From: Doryteuthis pealeii
Taxonomy: Eukaryota; Mollusca; Cephalopoda; Myopsida; Loliginidae
Assembly: GCA_023376005.1 (NCBI GenBank)
Contig: CM042141.1
Span: forward strand, 100,168,448-100,232,447
Direction: 5' to 3'
DNA: 64,000 bases
Shown: positions 20,705-32,535 of the stretch, piece after piece
Layout of the letters: every line of letters starts with the position of its first letter
Numbering within the stretch: position 1 is the first letter of the stretch
Notes under the pieces: generated by a model
The model's input: only the letters and a program-made list of their open reading frames with translations
What the model was told of the DNA's origin: nothing
Databases searched by the model: none
Made by a program: the position numbers and the translations under genes

Positions 20705-21130
20705 CTATAGACAGATTATCGATCATATGGAAATCTGATCTCACTGATAAGATAAAGCAATGATTCTTTCAATCCGTAGTCATATCAGTGCTACAGTACG
20801 GCTGCACCACTTAAACCCTAACGAAGCGCAAGGAGAATAAAGCTAGATGGGAGTTACACAAGGATGCTGCGTGCTATCCTGTACAAATCCTGGAAGCCTA
20901 CATATCACAACAAAGGCAGCTGCACGATCACTTACATACTATTACACAAACCACCCAAGTAAGACGAACAAGACATGCTAGATGCTGCTGGAGAAGCAAG
21001 AACGAAGAGATGCGATGTTTTCCTGTGGACACCGACACATGGACACACCAGTGTAGGTAGGCAGACCAGCAAAAGCCTACAACAGTCAGCGCTGTAATTC
21101 TGGGTGCTTTGCAGAGGACCATCCAGGGGC
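20705..21130 (+). pseudogene. RTE-like LINE, decayed reverse transcriptase end
   Basis: It matches the 28853 copy part by part at DNA level: TACGGCTGCACCACTT (YGCTT), GGATGCTGCGTGCTATCCT, CACAAACCACCCAAGTAAGA, ACACCGACACATGGACACAC and GCAGAGGACC. Frameshifts and stops are frequent. The 3' ATG repeat is lost. Confidence 0.68.
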
Positions 21131-21136
21131 GCTTAC

Positions 21137-21174
21137 CTATAAGGAAAGAAAGAAAGAAATCGAAATCTGACTGT

Positions 21175-21219
<45 letters not shown>

Positions 21220-21485
21220 AGAAATCAAAATTCAAATGGGAAGAAAGAAAGACTGAAAGAAAGAAAGAAATAAAAAAAGAAAAAAGAAAAAAAGAAAAGA
21301 AGAAAGAAGGAAAGAAAAGGTATGAAAATCGAAACAAAATTGTGAAGAAAGAAAGAAAGAAAGAGAGTAAGAAAAAATCAAAATTCAAATGTGAAGAAAG
21401 AAAGAAAGAAGAAAAAAAAGAAAGGAATGAATGAAATCTATACGAAACCGTTAAGAAAGAAAGAAAGATATCGAAATCCAACTGT

Positions 21486-21558
<73 letters not shown>

Positions 21559-22635
21559 CATGTGTATCCGTGCAGCCAGAACGATTTGATGATGACGATA
21601 CTAATGATAACGATGTCTCCAATTGAAACATTTCTATTATTTATTGAATGTCATCTCTTTTCACTTGTATTCTTTTTACAGACATTGTTAAATCTAAACT
21701 GAATGGGATTCTGTTTAGAAAACAACGAGAAGCTTCTTAACCATTTTATGCTTAGATTGTCGTTTATTTTCTAAATATGAAGTGGGAAAAATAAAAAGGA
21801 AGGAAAAAGAGATATTGCACACACGAAGATTTTTGATCCGATTGGCAATAAATATGCTGCAATAAATAAGCCTCTTTGTAGGGAAACGTTGTTAGCAAAT
21901 AGTCGCCCCCCCCCCCATACGCATACACTTTTCTGTTAACGACAAGAAGAAGAAGAAGAAGAAGAAGAAGAAGAAGAAGAAGATGTGGATAATGAAAGAG
22001 GTTGAAGAAATGAAGAGAGAGGAAGATAAAAAGATAAGCTAGAAGAGAAGAAGAAAGAGTAGGAGCCAAGAAGAAGAAGAAGAAGAAGAAGAAGATGTGG
22101 ATAATGAAAGAGGTTGAAGAAATGAAGAAAGAGGAGGATAAAAAAGAGGACGCAGAAGAGAAGAAAGAGTTGGAAGAAGAAGAAGAAGAAGAAGAAGAAG
22201 AAGAAGAAGAAGAAGAAGAAGAAGAAGAAGAAGAAGAAGAAAAGGATCAGGAAAGAGGTTGATGAAGTGAAGAAGAGGATAAAAAGAGGAAGTAGAAGAG
22301 AAGAGGAAAGTGTAGGAACAAATAGAAGAAGAAGAAGAAGAAGAAGAAGAAGAAGAAGAAGAAGAAGAAGAAGAAGAAGAAGAAGGGGAAGAGGAAAGAG
22401 GTTGAAGAAGTGAAGGACGAAGCAAAGTATTAAAAAAACTAGAAAGAAAGAAGAAAATAGCTACTGAAAAGGAAAACAAAGTCAGAGAGAAAGAACGACA
22501 GAATGAGAGCGAATGAATATGGTAAATTTAATAAAAGAGAAAGACTGGACAAGATAAGGAATTAGCTAATAAAAAGAAAGAAAGAAAAAAAAGAAAAGAA
22601 CTTAAGTTTGAGAAAGAACAGAGAATAGAAGAGAG

Positions 22636-22669
<34 letters not shown>

Positions 22670-23100
22670 GAAAACGACAGAAAGATACAGAGAAAGGACA
22701 AGGTAAAGAAGAAAATAAAAGAAAAAAAGGACAAAATAAAGAAATAGCTAGAAGAGAAGAAGAAAGAGTAGGAGCCAAGAAGAAAAGAAGAAGAAGAAGA
22801 AGAAGAAGAAGAAGAAGAAGAGAAAGAAGAAGGAAGGAAGAGGTTGAGGAAGTGAAGAAGAAGAGGATAAAAAGAGGAAGTAGAAGAGAAGAGGAAAGAG
22901 TAGGAACAAATAGAAGAGAAAGAAGAAGAAGAAGAAGAAGAAGAAGAAGAAGAAGAAGAAGAAGAAAGAGATTGAAGAAGTGAAGAAAGAAAAAGAAAGT
23001 AAAGTACGTCAGAGCGAAAGGACAGAGAAGAAAATCAAGAAAGAAAGAAGTGAGCAAGAAAACAAGTGAAAATTCGTAACCGCTGAAAAACATATAAGTT
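21137..23100. repeat. ~1.9 kb purine-rich simple-repeat region
   Basis: The plus strand is dominated by GAAA (21140-21470), GA (21488-21555) and GAA/GAAG (21945-23050) repeats, with a short mixed stretch at 21560-21940. Blocks of the type GAAGATGTGGATAATGAAAG recur (22091 and 21980), so local tandem duplication took place. All frames through it are low-complexity artefacts. Confidence 0.92.
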
Positions 23101-23525
23101 TCATCCTCCCCTTCTTCTTAAAAAGCTGAATTGGGGGGGGGGGGGGAGAGAACGTCAAGGGAAAAACTATAAATATTTATTGTACAATCGACAATATTTG
23201 TTGTTGTTGTTGTAGGTATCAGTTGAAAGCTTGCCCCCCCCCCGACAAAAGCCGGTTTGATTCTGAAGGGATGAAATGATGTCTTTATCCGACAGCGACT
23301 TTGGCTTACATAACAAGAAAATCGCTTCGTTAAAAGAGGCACAAATCTATTTAATGCGCTAACAATCCTGGCTAGTATATGTCGACGACTCGCGGGGATA
23401 TCTTTCATTTTCTTTTCTTTTCTTTTCTTTCAAGTCAAAATAAGCAACTTGCCACTCCTAGTACCTTCATTTATTATTGGGGGTGCGGTGGGAGGAACAA
23501 ACAAACACCCCTCACCCACAAAACG
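23101..23525. other. No recognised element
   Basis: It contains G and C runs (23130-23143, 23235-23243) but no gene or repeat family I can name. Confidence 0.4.
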
Positions 23526-23530
23526 TAGTA

Positions 23531-24040
23531 AGCCCTATCGGCTAGGGTTTTAGAATATACGGACTTCACCTCTGCAGAGAGGTAAAAACACCCCAACGGG
23601 GCCCCCTGCCCGTGATGCTTAAGGACGGAATCCTGATGGAGGAGCTTTCTATGGCATACAACACTCCACTTTGGCCCTTACTTATGCTAGACAGGCGAAC
23701 GGAGAGGCCCTTCTGATTAATCGACTGGTTACGTCAAGCTCTAGCACCAATATGATTGTCCCAAACCTGTTGCCCTTATGGCAAACCCCGAACCCTTTTT
23801 ATCATATGGGTGCTAGAAGGCGGTGGCTGAGGGTCTTAGTATCCGGGGTATGACGTTAAACTCTATTTGATGGTGAAGTTCCAGTTTTGGAGGTCTGGGG
23901 AAAGTGGAATACCCCTTCATCACCATTGTTCCCTGGTCCACTCTGACCCTGGTAGTACCTGTTAGGGTCCCATCTATGGGTTAAATAGAACAAAATATTG
24001 GGTTGACATGCTGTAAAACTCAACCAACCAACCAGCCAAC
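23531..24040 (+). mobile_element. Family A copy
   Basis: A near full-length sense copy. It has CCTATCGGCTAGGG at the start, GATGCTTAAGGACGGAATCC, TGACGTTAAACTCTATTTG, TCCACTCTGACCC, and the 3' end GGTTGACATGCTGTAA with (AACC)n. The inner part of the tail is shortened. Confidence 0.85.
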
Positions 24041-24350
24041 AAAACAAACGATATGAATTAATTCTCATTTTAGTTCCTTGGTACACCTCACCAAACATTG
24101 ATAACCTCAATCAAAACATCTTTGTCAAAACATTCTTCAAAATTGGAATATATGTAGTTACCCAACCACTTCACATGAGTAGGATTTGGCACAATGTTAA
24201 TTTTAAGCGTAATTCAACAGGTGTTGCATAGGGCCAAGTTCGAGTTGTAGTAGTAGTCGTTTAGTAGTAGTAGTTTTCGTTAGTTCAGAAACAACATACT
24301 CAAGTCGTATAGTCACAAGTAGCTGTTTATTTATTTCTAGGCTCGTGGTC

Positions 24351-24416
<66 letters not shown>
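24351..24416. repeat. (GA)n microsatellite
   Basis: About 28 GA units and a G run lie just ahead of a GC-richer segment. Confidence 0.95.
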
Positions 24417-24439
24417 TACGGTCAATTTACTCTATCGTA

Positions 24440-24782
24440 AATCATGTTCGGTACTACTATGCGAAACCCATACGGGGGAACTCAGAAAGCCCCGTCTGCC
24501 TCTCACCAACGCCCAGCCGAAGAAGACCGATTTTCCTCTTCTTCCGTTTCTCGTCCCGGGGTGGGAGGGTCACCAAACTTCCGCTTCCGGTCAAAAACAG
24601 GAACTTCCGTTTTTATTTTTAAATCTAATTTCGGGGCCATTCGTCGGTCAGTTGAGTTCCAAACTTTAACCTCTCTATGTTTTTATTTCTTTTTCCTCTC
24701 TTTCTCCAGAAATCCGAATAACGTTTTATTTTTTAATCCCGAATTCCCCGTAGACCAGAATAATTGCACTACACAGGTTTGA
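24440..24782 (+). other. GC-richer segment with open frame, function unknown
   Basis: A 112-codon frame starts ATGTTCGGTACTACTATGCG and its first 50 residues (rich in Ser, Pro, Arg, Gly) do not look like simple repeats. The DNA has several TTCCG/CTTCCGG sequences, as ETS-bound promoters do. It loses coding character after about residue 75 and ends in a SINE1. It could be a first exon or a repeat fragment. I recognise no domain. Confidence 0.2.
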
Positions 24783-25007
24783 ATTCAGAATTTTCCTTCT
24801 CTTAGACTGGTTGTCATACCAAGGTTAAAGAGCTCAGTCTGCCCAACTATTTACCCATAGCTGGAAGGAGAATAGTTGGTTGCATACCTTTCCCAAGGCT
24901 ATTAGTTCCCTGTGAAATACAAACAACAGTGTTCAGAGATTGAACTCTGGTAGCTGACTCCATATCCTATGACGATAACTATTACACTACAAGAGCCTCC
25001 ACTATAC
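24774..25007 (-). mobile_element. SINE1 copy
   Basis: It has CAGGTTTGAATTCAGAATTT, AAAGAGCTCAGTCTGCCC, GCATACCTTTCCCAAGGC and an antisense head ending ATTACACTACAAGAGC. The 3' end sequence is missing. Confidence 0.8.
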
Positions 25008-25147
25008 TGATGTTGTTTTTTGTTTTCAAGCCAGAGATTTTCATCTAATCTCAATAATAGTATTCATGCAGGATTGTCATAAGGATGAAAAATAATTTAA
25101 AGTTTGATTATAAGATATTTTTAAAAAGACTGCTTAATAATATCAAC

Positions 25148-25532
25148 CATTTTCTTCTAAACCGGTTGCTATACCAAGTTTAAAGAGCCAGTCTGTCCTA
25201 CTATTTACCCGTAGCTAGATGGAGAAGAATTGTTATTTATAAGAATTTTCTTAGATATGGTACACAGGCCTCATGCTGCTTACAGTACCCTCGTTGCTTA
25301 AATAGTCACCCATCTAAGTATTGAACGCGATTATTGCTGCTTAACTTCAGTGATATTACGGAAACCGGTGATTTCAGCGTGAATTGACTGTAATTGGAGG
25401 GAGAAACTTGATTCAACAAGTGTGCTAAGTCCATGCCTTTCCCACAGTTTTTAGCGCTATGTAAAAAGCTTTTGAACCCGAGTAGCTTCACTTCCTACGA
25501 CGATAACCATTACACAACAAGCACCCCCATTT
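25148..25532 (-). mobile_element. SINE1 interrupted by a 5S-derived SINE
   Basis: The SINE1 parts are 25148-25230 and 25396-25532. Between them the block 25278-25393 is a 5S-like sequence in antisense (GTCACCCATCTAAGTATTG, GCTTAACTTCAGTGATATTA). SINE1 resumes at GGAGGGAGAAACTTG after stopping at TAGATGGAGAAGAA, so the 5S element inserted near GGAGA. Confidence 0.7.
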
Positions 25533-25552
25533 ACCCATACAACTTTTGTAAA

Positions 25553-25628
25553 TTGTCTCGTTCAGGATTTGAACCCAGGTAGCCGAGTCCACTTCCTATG
25601 ACGCCAGTCATTACGCCATGAGCGCCTC
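25553..25628 (-). mobile_element. SINE1 head fragment
   Basis: The antisense tRNA-like head reads CAGGATTTGAACCCAGG (box B) and GTCATTACGCCATGAGC (box A). Confidence 0.75.
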
Positions 25629-26128
25629 CTTTTGTTCATACAACTTAAAATTCATGACCAAGTTAATAGAGAAGACTTATTTATCTATTTACTTGTTTTT
25701 ATTTTTATTTAATGCGTGTTTAAAAATCTGTATGGATTTATAAAACCATATTAAAAGAAAGAAAGAAGAGCGGGCTTACCTAAAAATACAGCACACGAAA
25801 GCAATAAGAAAATTGCAAATGGCAGTAGTGCGCATGACCATTGCCATGTTACCACTTCCTGTCTCCACTTAATGACTATACTTAAAATGATACTAAGACG
25901 TGTATGATCAAATTCAGGACACAAATAAGCTTTTTAGAATGCTTTTCTTTCGAGTCATAGTTCTTATCGACGTGTGCGTGTTACAAAAGATCTCATCTCT
26001 TTCTTTGGAGCAAGGAAATTCATTTTTGATTCCCCAAGTCACGGCTAATTCTCTTGGTTTTCTGATTCGTACATTTGAAACTATTTCGCCAAATGGCAGA
26101 CTTTAGAAATACATTTACGAGATGCACG

Positions 26129-26129
<1 letters not shown>

Positions 26130-26186
<57 letters not shown>
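26130..26186. repeat. (TAA)n microsatellite
   Basis: About 19 units, with no Dong-like fragment at this site. Confidence 0.95.
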
Positions 26187-26334
26187 TAGCTTTTATGTAC
26201 AATATTATATATTTACTAGCAGAACCTGTGAATATACCACAGTATGATAATTTAATTATTACAACGTTTTATATGTTTACTTAAGAGCTAATGCCAAATA
26301 GTTCAATATGTAAAAAGTATGATAATCTCTATTT

Positions 26335-26335
<1 letters not shown>

Positions 26336-26401
<66 letters not shown>

Positions 26402-26402
26402 T
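26336..26402. repeat. (CT)n microsatellite
   Basis: About 31 CT units are followed by pyrimidine-rich sequence. Confidence 0.95.
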
Positions 26403-26762
26403 CTTTTTTTCTTACTTTCCTTCTTTAATCTTTTGATTAGGTTCGATTGAAACAGATTAGCATTATCGTTTCTGCATGCTCACTCCCCCTCTCTATCTTT
26501 TCCCTACAGTTTTTCTTTCTTTCTTTCTTTCTTATTATATTTTTCTGTGTAGCATGTCCTTTTTCCCACCTTTATTTTTTTACAATAAAAAAAAACCCGG
26601 AAGTCTATTATTTATTTGAGGTGACGATACTCATAAGAAATGATCGGTAGTTAAGCAGCATCAGATAATCAGAATTTACATGTTCGCATTTCATCTTGGA
26701 TAATTTGAAAGGTGTCATTTTTAACCAGAGGGTGTTGCAAGATGATAACTGTTAGAAGATTA

Positions 26763-27420
26763 AATAATAATAATAATAATAATACAATTTTGATCATACA
26801 ACAAAATGGTATATGCATAAACCAGAATCTGTTCTTGAGAATAAAACGCATAAAATTCTCTGGGACTTTGATATAAAGACGGATCACCCCATCCCAGTCA
26901 GGAGACCAGACCTAGTGTTGATTAAAAAAAAAAGAACGAACCAACTGGTGGACTTTGCGGTTCCAGCAGAGCACAGGGTAAAGTTGAAAGAAAACGAAAA
27001 GATGGACAAATACCTGGACCTTGCCAGAGAATTGAAAAAACTGTGGAATGTGAGGTTGAAAGTGATACCAATTGTAGTTGGGACACTTGGGACGGTCCCA
27101 AAAAACTTGGAAAAGGACTGGAGGACCTGGAAAATCAGAGGAAGAATTCAGACCGTCCAGACTACTACATTGCTGTAATCGGCTTGATTGTTTGTGAATA
27201 ATGCACAAAAAGAAAAAAAAGTGTAAAGAAAGACTAATTACACCAGCCAGATACAGTAATTGCAACATCTGGACAAACAGAAAAACAAGAAAATCCAGTA
27301 AACAGAAATGAGAAGAAAAATAACCATATGGATACTTCAAAACTAACACAAAGGGAATACAAAACTAGGCATGACTGGGTGGGAAAGGCGACCCACTGGG
27401 AACTGTGCCAGGAACTAAAT
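26763..27420 (+). pseudogene. Dong/R4-like LINE, endonuclease region
   Basis: After a (TAA)n run comes HKPESVLENKTHKIL-like sequence, TDHPIPVRRPDLVLI, TNQLVDFAVPAEHRVKLKEN, KYLDLARELKKLWNVRLKV and IPIVVGTLGTVPKN, all in one 121-codon frame. The PD and VDF motifs are intact here, making this the best-preserved endonuclease domain of the window. 27200-27420 holds a rearranged upstream piece (RYSNCNIWTNRKTRK-like, then REYKTRHDWV), so segments are shuffled. Confidence 0.82.
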
Positions 27421-28852
27421 TATGACCATATTACCAAATAATCTATGCAAAAATCATGTCTTATTTATGATTAGTTTATTTACTGCAACTCCTGCGAAAC
27501 AATCGTTGCCTAACTGTATTGGGTTTTCGCCTTTCCTTTGGACAACAACAGTAGTGTGGAGAGGGGGATGCTGCTTGAGCGACAGCTCGTCCTCCATATC
27601 AACTTGCTCAGGCTACGTAGTTCTACTTGTTTTTGGACACTAAGCCATCGTCTCTAGTAGATGGAAGGATGCAAACTGTCAAAAAAAGACAAAAAGACAA
27701 AATTCAACAAGTGTGCTAAGTCCATAATTTTGGCCAGAGGTTTTATATAAAAGTAAATAAACAAAATCACTTTTCACAATAATTTTAGACTTACTAAATC
27801 AAATATGACAATGAAAAATTCACACAATCAATAGAATTTTTAGATTTGGATATAAACATTATTCATTATTATTATTACTAGCAAATATATGCACCCTCCG
27901 GGTGCAAGTATTTAAGTTTTAATATAATAAAATATGTTAAATAAGAAAGGCTAACGAAAATGAATAAGAATTCAGATAAAAATATTTGGAACAGAGGGGG
28001 TATGATTGAAAAATAGAACAACTTTGAAACTAACTCTTCCATCATTTTCCCTTACTCCCGTCTTTCATTGGTAAATTTTCCTAATTTAACTATTTAGTTA
28101 AAATAGGAAGTAAATAATAATATTACAGTTATTTCTTCTTGTTAATGGATTTTTTAAAGATTTATCCCCGAGATTTTTGCTCATATTCATTAATATAAAA
28201 CCAAACAATTAGAAATCAATAATACTAAGCATATATTTATTAAAATCAAAATTTTAAGATCAATATGCAAATTAGCCTTCCAATTTACACTGTAAACCGC
28301 TATTTTCTTGTATATATAAATACAATTGCATGTTATTAGAGTGTAGATATGGTCAACAGTCTTAATGATGTAAAACAATTTTATTAATAATTGAGGTTTA
28401 AATAAAAAATAAAATCATGGAGAATGTGATGTAAATAACAAAGGGAATTGTGACTTGAATAGTAATATTGTTTCGGTTACAGACATACAAACCCACAATC
28501 TCCATTATAATAAGATTTGTTTGCTTCTTGGGCATTTCCCAATTTTTCTATCTTCTCACATCAACTTTAGAAAAAAACATCTTTGCACAGAACTTATACA
28601 ATATTTTATACAATATTCATATACAGATCAAATACATCCGATAGTTACCCAAAATGTCTTCTTAATTTCTTTTTTCTTACCATTATTTCGGAAATTATTC
28701 AAATCTTAATTCTTTTTTTTTTTACATTTCCACTACTTTTTATTATCTGATTAGGCAATTTGTTCCAAAAATGGTTTGTTTTGTTTATTTTACGGTATTT
28801 CAAGCTCTTAATACCTTCAAATGGGTATAAATAATGTTCATTAACTTTATTT
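27421..28852. other. Mostly unassigned AT-rich sequence
   Basis: One feature stands out. At 27882 the sequence ACTAGCAAATATATGCACCC is followed by a small hairpin (CACCC-TCC-GGGTG), and resembles ACTAGCAAAAGTACCCGG at 59889. Antisense remnants of the shared stem-loop tail lie near 28775-28822. No gene is seen. Confidence 0.35.
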
Positions 28853-29288
28853 ATATATAACCACAACCTATGGTTATATCAGTACTGGTGTATGGCTGCA
28901 CCGCCTGGACCCTAACAAAGAATAAGCTAGATGGGACCTGCACAAGAATGTTGCGAGCAGTCCTGAACAAGTCGTGGAAGCAGCACCCCACAAAGAAGCA
29001 ACTATATGGTCACCTGCCCCCCCTCTCACAAACCATCTGGGTGAGACAGACTAGGCATGCAGGACACTGCTGGGGAAGTGGGGACGAGCTCATAAGCGAC
29101 GTTCTCCTGTGGAGGCCAACACATGGACATGCTAACGTAGGACGCCCACTAAGGACCTACATTGACCAACTATGCGAGGAATCGGGATGCTGCACGGAGG
29201 ACCTCCCAGGGGCAATGAGTAATAGGGAAGGTTGGCGAAAGATAGTCATGGATACCCGTGCTGCTTGCGCGACATGATGATGATGATG
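28853..29288 (+). pseudogene. RTE-like LINE, 5'-truncated copy with target duplication
   Basis: The plus strand encodes the C-terminal end of a LINE polyprotein in a 135-codon frame: VISVLVYGCTAWTLTKNKLD, RMLRAVLNKSWKQHPTKKQL, QTRHAGHCWGSGDELISDVL, LWRPTHGHANVGRP, then DLPGAMSNREGW. This part follows the catalytic reverse transcriptase motifs, so it has no activity by itself. The 3' end is GACATG followed by ATG repeats. AACTTTATTT flanks it at 28843-28852 and 29289-29298, a 10 bp target-site duplication. Confidence 0.88.
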
Positions 29289-29572
29289 AACTTTATTTGG
29301 TTTGGTTTGATTCGGTTTGTTTTATTTAATGGTATAATTAATGAAAAAAAAAACTGTTAGAGTGTGAGATAAAATTTGGTATTCAAGTTTCCTTTACTGG
29401 TATATTTCTGTTGATGTATTTTGTGGACTTTTTAAAAAATACCTGATTCATATTTTTCAATATATTTTCATTTCTCAAGAATTCTTAAGTAGCCGAGAAA
29501 CTTTACCTCTCACAGCTCGTACATGGCTTTATTGCCATCAAAGAAAATCCTTGCATTTCTGGGCGCATAACA

Positions 29573-29946
29573 TGTTACGATTCGCGTGGCCATTTTAGCA
29601 CTGTAGGTGAGAGCAGTTTTACAGTGGAGAACCCTTGTGGCATAAAGTTTGATAATTTCTTGAAGTAGAAAGATATATCATCAGTTTTAATCTTTGTCAG
29701 CTGGTCTGTGTTAAAGAATTGTATAATACTTGTCAATTGGTCCGTGTTAAAGAATTGTACAATACTTGTTCGTTCGTCTGTACATCCCACGAGCAATTGA
29801 GCGACAATTTATCAACGCCTTTAAATAGTAAATCAGATACATGTTTGAGCGTTTTGATTGATTAGATTCAGTCAACGCTGTTTGGAAGAGTTTATAGATT
29901 CAAGTTGTGGTCTTCAGCAACCCTTATATACCGAAATAATCAAGCA
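29573..29946 (-). mobile_element. Solo LTR, family LTR3 (diverged)
   Basis: It starts TGTTACGATTCGCGTGGCCA on the plus strand, the inverse of the LTR3 3' end, and shares GTGGAGAACCC and the tandem GTTAAAGAATTGTA units. The other end (29930-29946) is degenerate and no target duplication is visible. Confidence 0.65.
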
Positions 29947-30339
29947 AGAATAAAATGCTATCCATGCAAGTATTCTCAAACAGATTCCTCATATTATTTA
30001 CGTTGAAATATTTCTTTCCAAAAATATATTACTCTATTGGCAAAATATCCAATTGATTAACAGACATAGTTTTTTAAATCTGTTTTGACAGTAACATTTT
30101 TAGTTTGAGGAGAAATATTAAAAACATGTCTACCACAATTAGAAATTCCATTAATTATTTTGAAAGTTTCAATTAGGTAATTTCTCATGCTTCTTTCTAT
30201 GAGAATAAACTTAATTATCTCCCCTTCAAATCCTTTTGCTCCAAATATGTCAAAGAAAGTCTCATCTATTATTAAGTTTTGTCAGGCGGCAGGGGTGGGG
30301 GAAGTATGCAGAACGAAGAATTCTCCATAGTCATTCTCC

Positions 30340-30555
30340 TTTTGTAAACCTATACTGCGACATCGTAGTAAGTGAGTTCGAGCTCCAATAGCGCTATTAC
30401 ATTCACTTTCGGACTAATATTATTGGGAAAGGTATGAATCCATCATCCACCAGCTATGATTTAAATATTACCACAACTGTCCTTCTACTCTTTGCCATTA
30501 AATAAGCCGTGAAGGTTGATGTGCCATTAAGCAAAGAAACCAAACCAACCTAAGG
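30340..30555 (+). mobile_element. SINE C copy without box A
   Basis: It begins CTGCGACATCGTAGTAAGTG, then box B GAGTTCGAGCTCC, the TTGGGAAAGGTATGAATCC body, and ends GTTGATGTGCCATTAAGC with AAACC repeats. Confidence 0.78.
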
Positions 30556-30583
30556 CATAGAAAAAATTATATTTACAATGAAC

Positions 30584-30588
<5 letters not shown>

Positions 30589-30667
<79 letters not shown>

Positions 30668-30710
30668 AACTCCTTTGGACGAGCAGGATGGGACACAAGG
30701 TCAAATATCC
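30589..30710. repeat. (CA)n-(TA)n tract and SINE1 3' end
   Basis: (CA)n and (TA)n run directly into an antisense SINE1 end (ACCAACTCCTTTGGACGAG). Confidence 0.85.
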
Positions 30711-30829
30711 TCGTCAAAACATTGGAAAACTTTGATTATAAATTAAGATATAAAAATTGGAAGGTAACAAATCTGAAGCTTTTTATTTTTATTCATCTAT
30801 TTATTTTTCAGACTTTCAGCTCGGATAGT

Positions 30830-31440
30830 AAACTCTAAACCTGTATTCAGCTATGATTTTTTGTAAACCTTTATTTAGCTATACTTTTTTGAAAACCGTA
30901 TTTAGCTATACTTTTTGTGAACTTGTATTTAGCAATGCCTTTTTGTAAAACTGTATTTGTCTATGCTTTTTTCTAAACCTGTATATAGTGCCTGTTTTTT
31001 TTGGAAATCAGTATTAGCAACGTTTTTTTGTAAACCGGTATTTAGCTATGCTTTTTTGTAAACCGGTATTTAGCTATCCTTTTTTTGTAAACCTATATAT
31101 AGTGCCTTTTCTGTTAACCGGTATTTAGCTATGCTTCTTTTGTAAACCGGTATTTAGCTATCCTTTTTTGTAAACCTATATATAGTGCCTTTTCTGTTAA
31201 CCGGTATTTAGCTATGCTTCTTTTGTAAACCTGTATATAGTGCCTTTTCTGTTAACCGGTATTTAGCTATGCTTCTTTTTTAAACCTGTATTTAGCTATC
31301 TTTTTTGTAAACCTGTATATAGTGCCTTATTTGTTAACCGGTATTTAGCTATCCTTTTTTTATAAACCTGTATATAATACCTTTTTTATAAACCTGTATT
31401 TAGCCCTCCTTTTTTTGTAAACCTATATATAACTATGCTT
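30830..31440. repeat. ~27-30 bp minisatellite
   Basis: About 20 units of TTTTGTAAACCGGTATTTAG plus CTATGCTT, alternating with a subtype TGTAAACCTATATATAGTGC. The two subtypes are interleaved in higher-order fashion near 31090-31340. Confidence 0.9.
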
Positions 31441-31721
31441 TTGCAGTGTAGCATAAGTCACACATATCGTTTGTCAGTGTAACAACGTATTTCTTAATAT
31501 ATCAACAATAAATTTCCGGAAGACAGTGACAGATGCTACGTTCTCAGTGCTTTAGAATATTGCTACTTCAACAACACTCTTCAATTCTCAAGTCCTGAAA
31601 ATCATTGCAAATCATACATTCATCAATAGTTTATACACAGAGAATAATTCTACAGGCATTTATATATTCGCTGTTAGATTTTTTATGCTTTAAAAGTATT
31701 AAAAGCTAACTTAGCTTTCTA

Positions 31722-31800
31722 CATGGTATCCCCGCTCTGTCGATGGGGCTTAGAATATGATGACTCTATTCCCTACAAAGGGGGTAAGACCCCACCCAAG
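31722..31800 (+). mobile_element. Family A 5' end fragment
   Basis: CGATGGGGCTTAGAATATGA and GGGTAAGACCCCACCC mark the family A start. It is cut by the 5S-derived SINE that follows. Confidence 0.65.
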
Positions 31801-31809
31801 AAAGGGTTT

Positions 31810-32019
31810 ATTTGGTTGTTGGTTGTTTGTTTAATTTTTGCGGCATATCAATCCTTTTCGGGTCATTTAATGCTGAATAAAATCATTTTGATAACCGGTT
31901 TCTTACAATACCTGTTGTTGCTTAAATGATCACCCTTCTAAGTACGGAACAGACTCATCGCTGCTTAACTTCGGTGATCTAGTGGGAACCGGTACTCTCA
32001 GTGGAACTTGACCGTAAGC
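31810..32019 (-). mobile_element. 5S rRNA-derived SINE, most complete copy
   Basis: The minus-strand head (31901-32018) follows 5S rRNA over its whole length. It has CACCGAAGTTAAGCAGCG (box A region), GATGAG (intermediate element), GTACTTAGAAGGGTGATC (box C region), and ends that pair as in helix I. The tail (31812-31900) has the shared stem-loop and CAAACAACCAACAACC at the 3' end. It abuts family A on one side and SINE C on the other. Confidence 0.88.
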
Positions 32020-32024
32020 CGGTT

Positions 32025-32275
32025 TGGTTTGGTTTCTTTATGTAAAGACATATCAAACTTCATGGGTTATTCAATGCCAAATGCGTCCTTATAGAAGGAC
32101 AGTAGTGCTATTATTTAACCTATAACTGGGTGAATAAAGTGTTTCATACCTTTCCCAAGAGTATTAGTCTGAAAGTGATCGTAATAGCGCGACAGGAGTT
32201 TGAACTCGCTTACTACGACGTCGCAGTCAAGCACGCCAGCCACTACACTACAGAAACTCTCCCCCCCCCAAAAAA
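32025..32275 (-). mobile_element. SINE C copy
   Basis: The tail is at the left (ACATATCAAACTTCATGGG), body CATACCTTTCCCAAGAGT, and antisense head GGAGTTTGAACTCGC then CCACTACACTACAG at the right. Confidence 0.82.
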
Positions 32276-32284
32276 AGGGTGGTG

Positions 32285-32443
32285 TTATTTTAATGACACT
32301 AAATTTCATGTAATGGTGAGGCTTCAGTTCCGGAGATCTGAAGAGTCTTGAGTACCCATCATTGCCATTACCCCTAAGTCTAATCTGACCCGGAGTGGTA
32401 GCACTTGTTAGTGTTGTATACCCCTTTACTCAGTGTATATAAT

Positions 32444-32535
<92 letters not shown>

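Noticed and set aside
21137..23093. Long frames rich in Ser, Leu and Phe or Lys and Glu
   Set aside because: They come from the purine-rich simple repeats; codon content is that of GAAA, GA and GAA.
31901..32018. Possible functional 5S rRNA gene
   Set aside because: It differs from 5S at many positions, has no T-run terminator at its end, and is joined to a repeated stem-loop tail.
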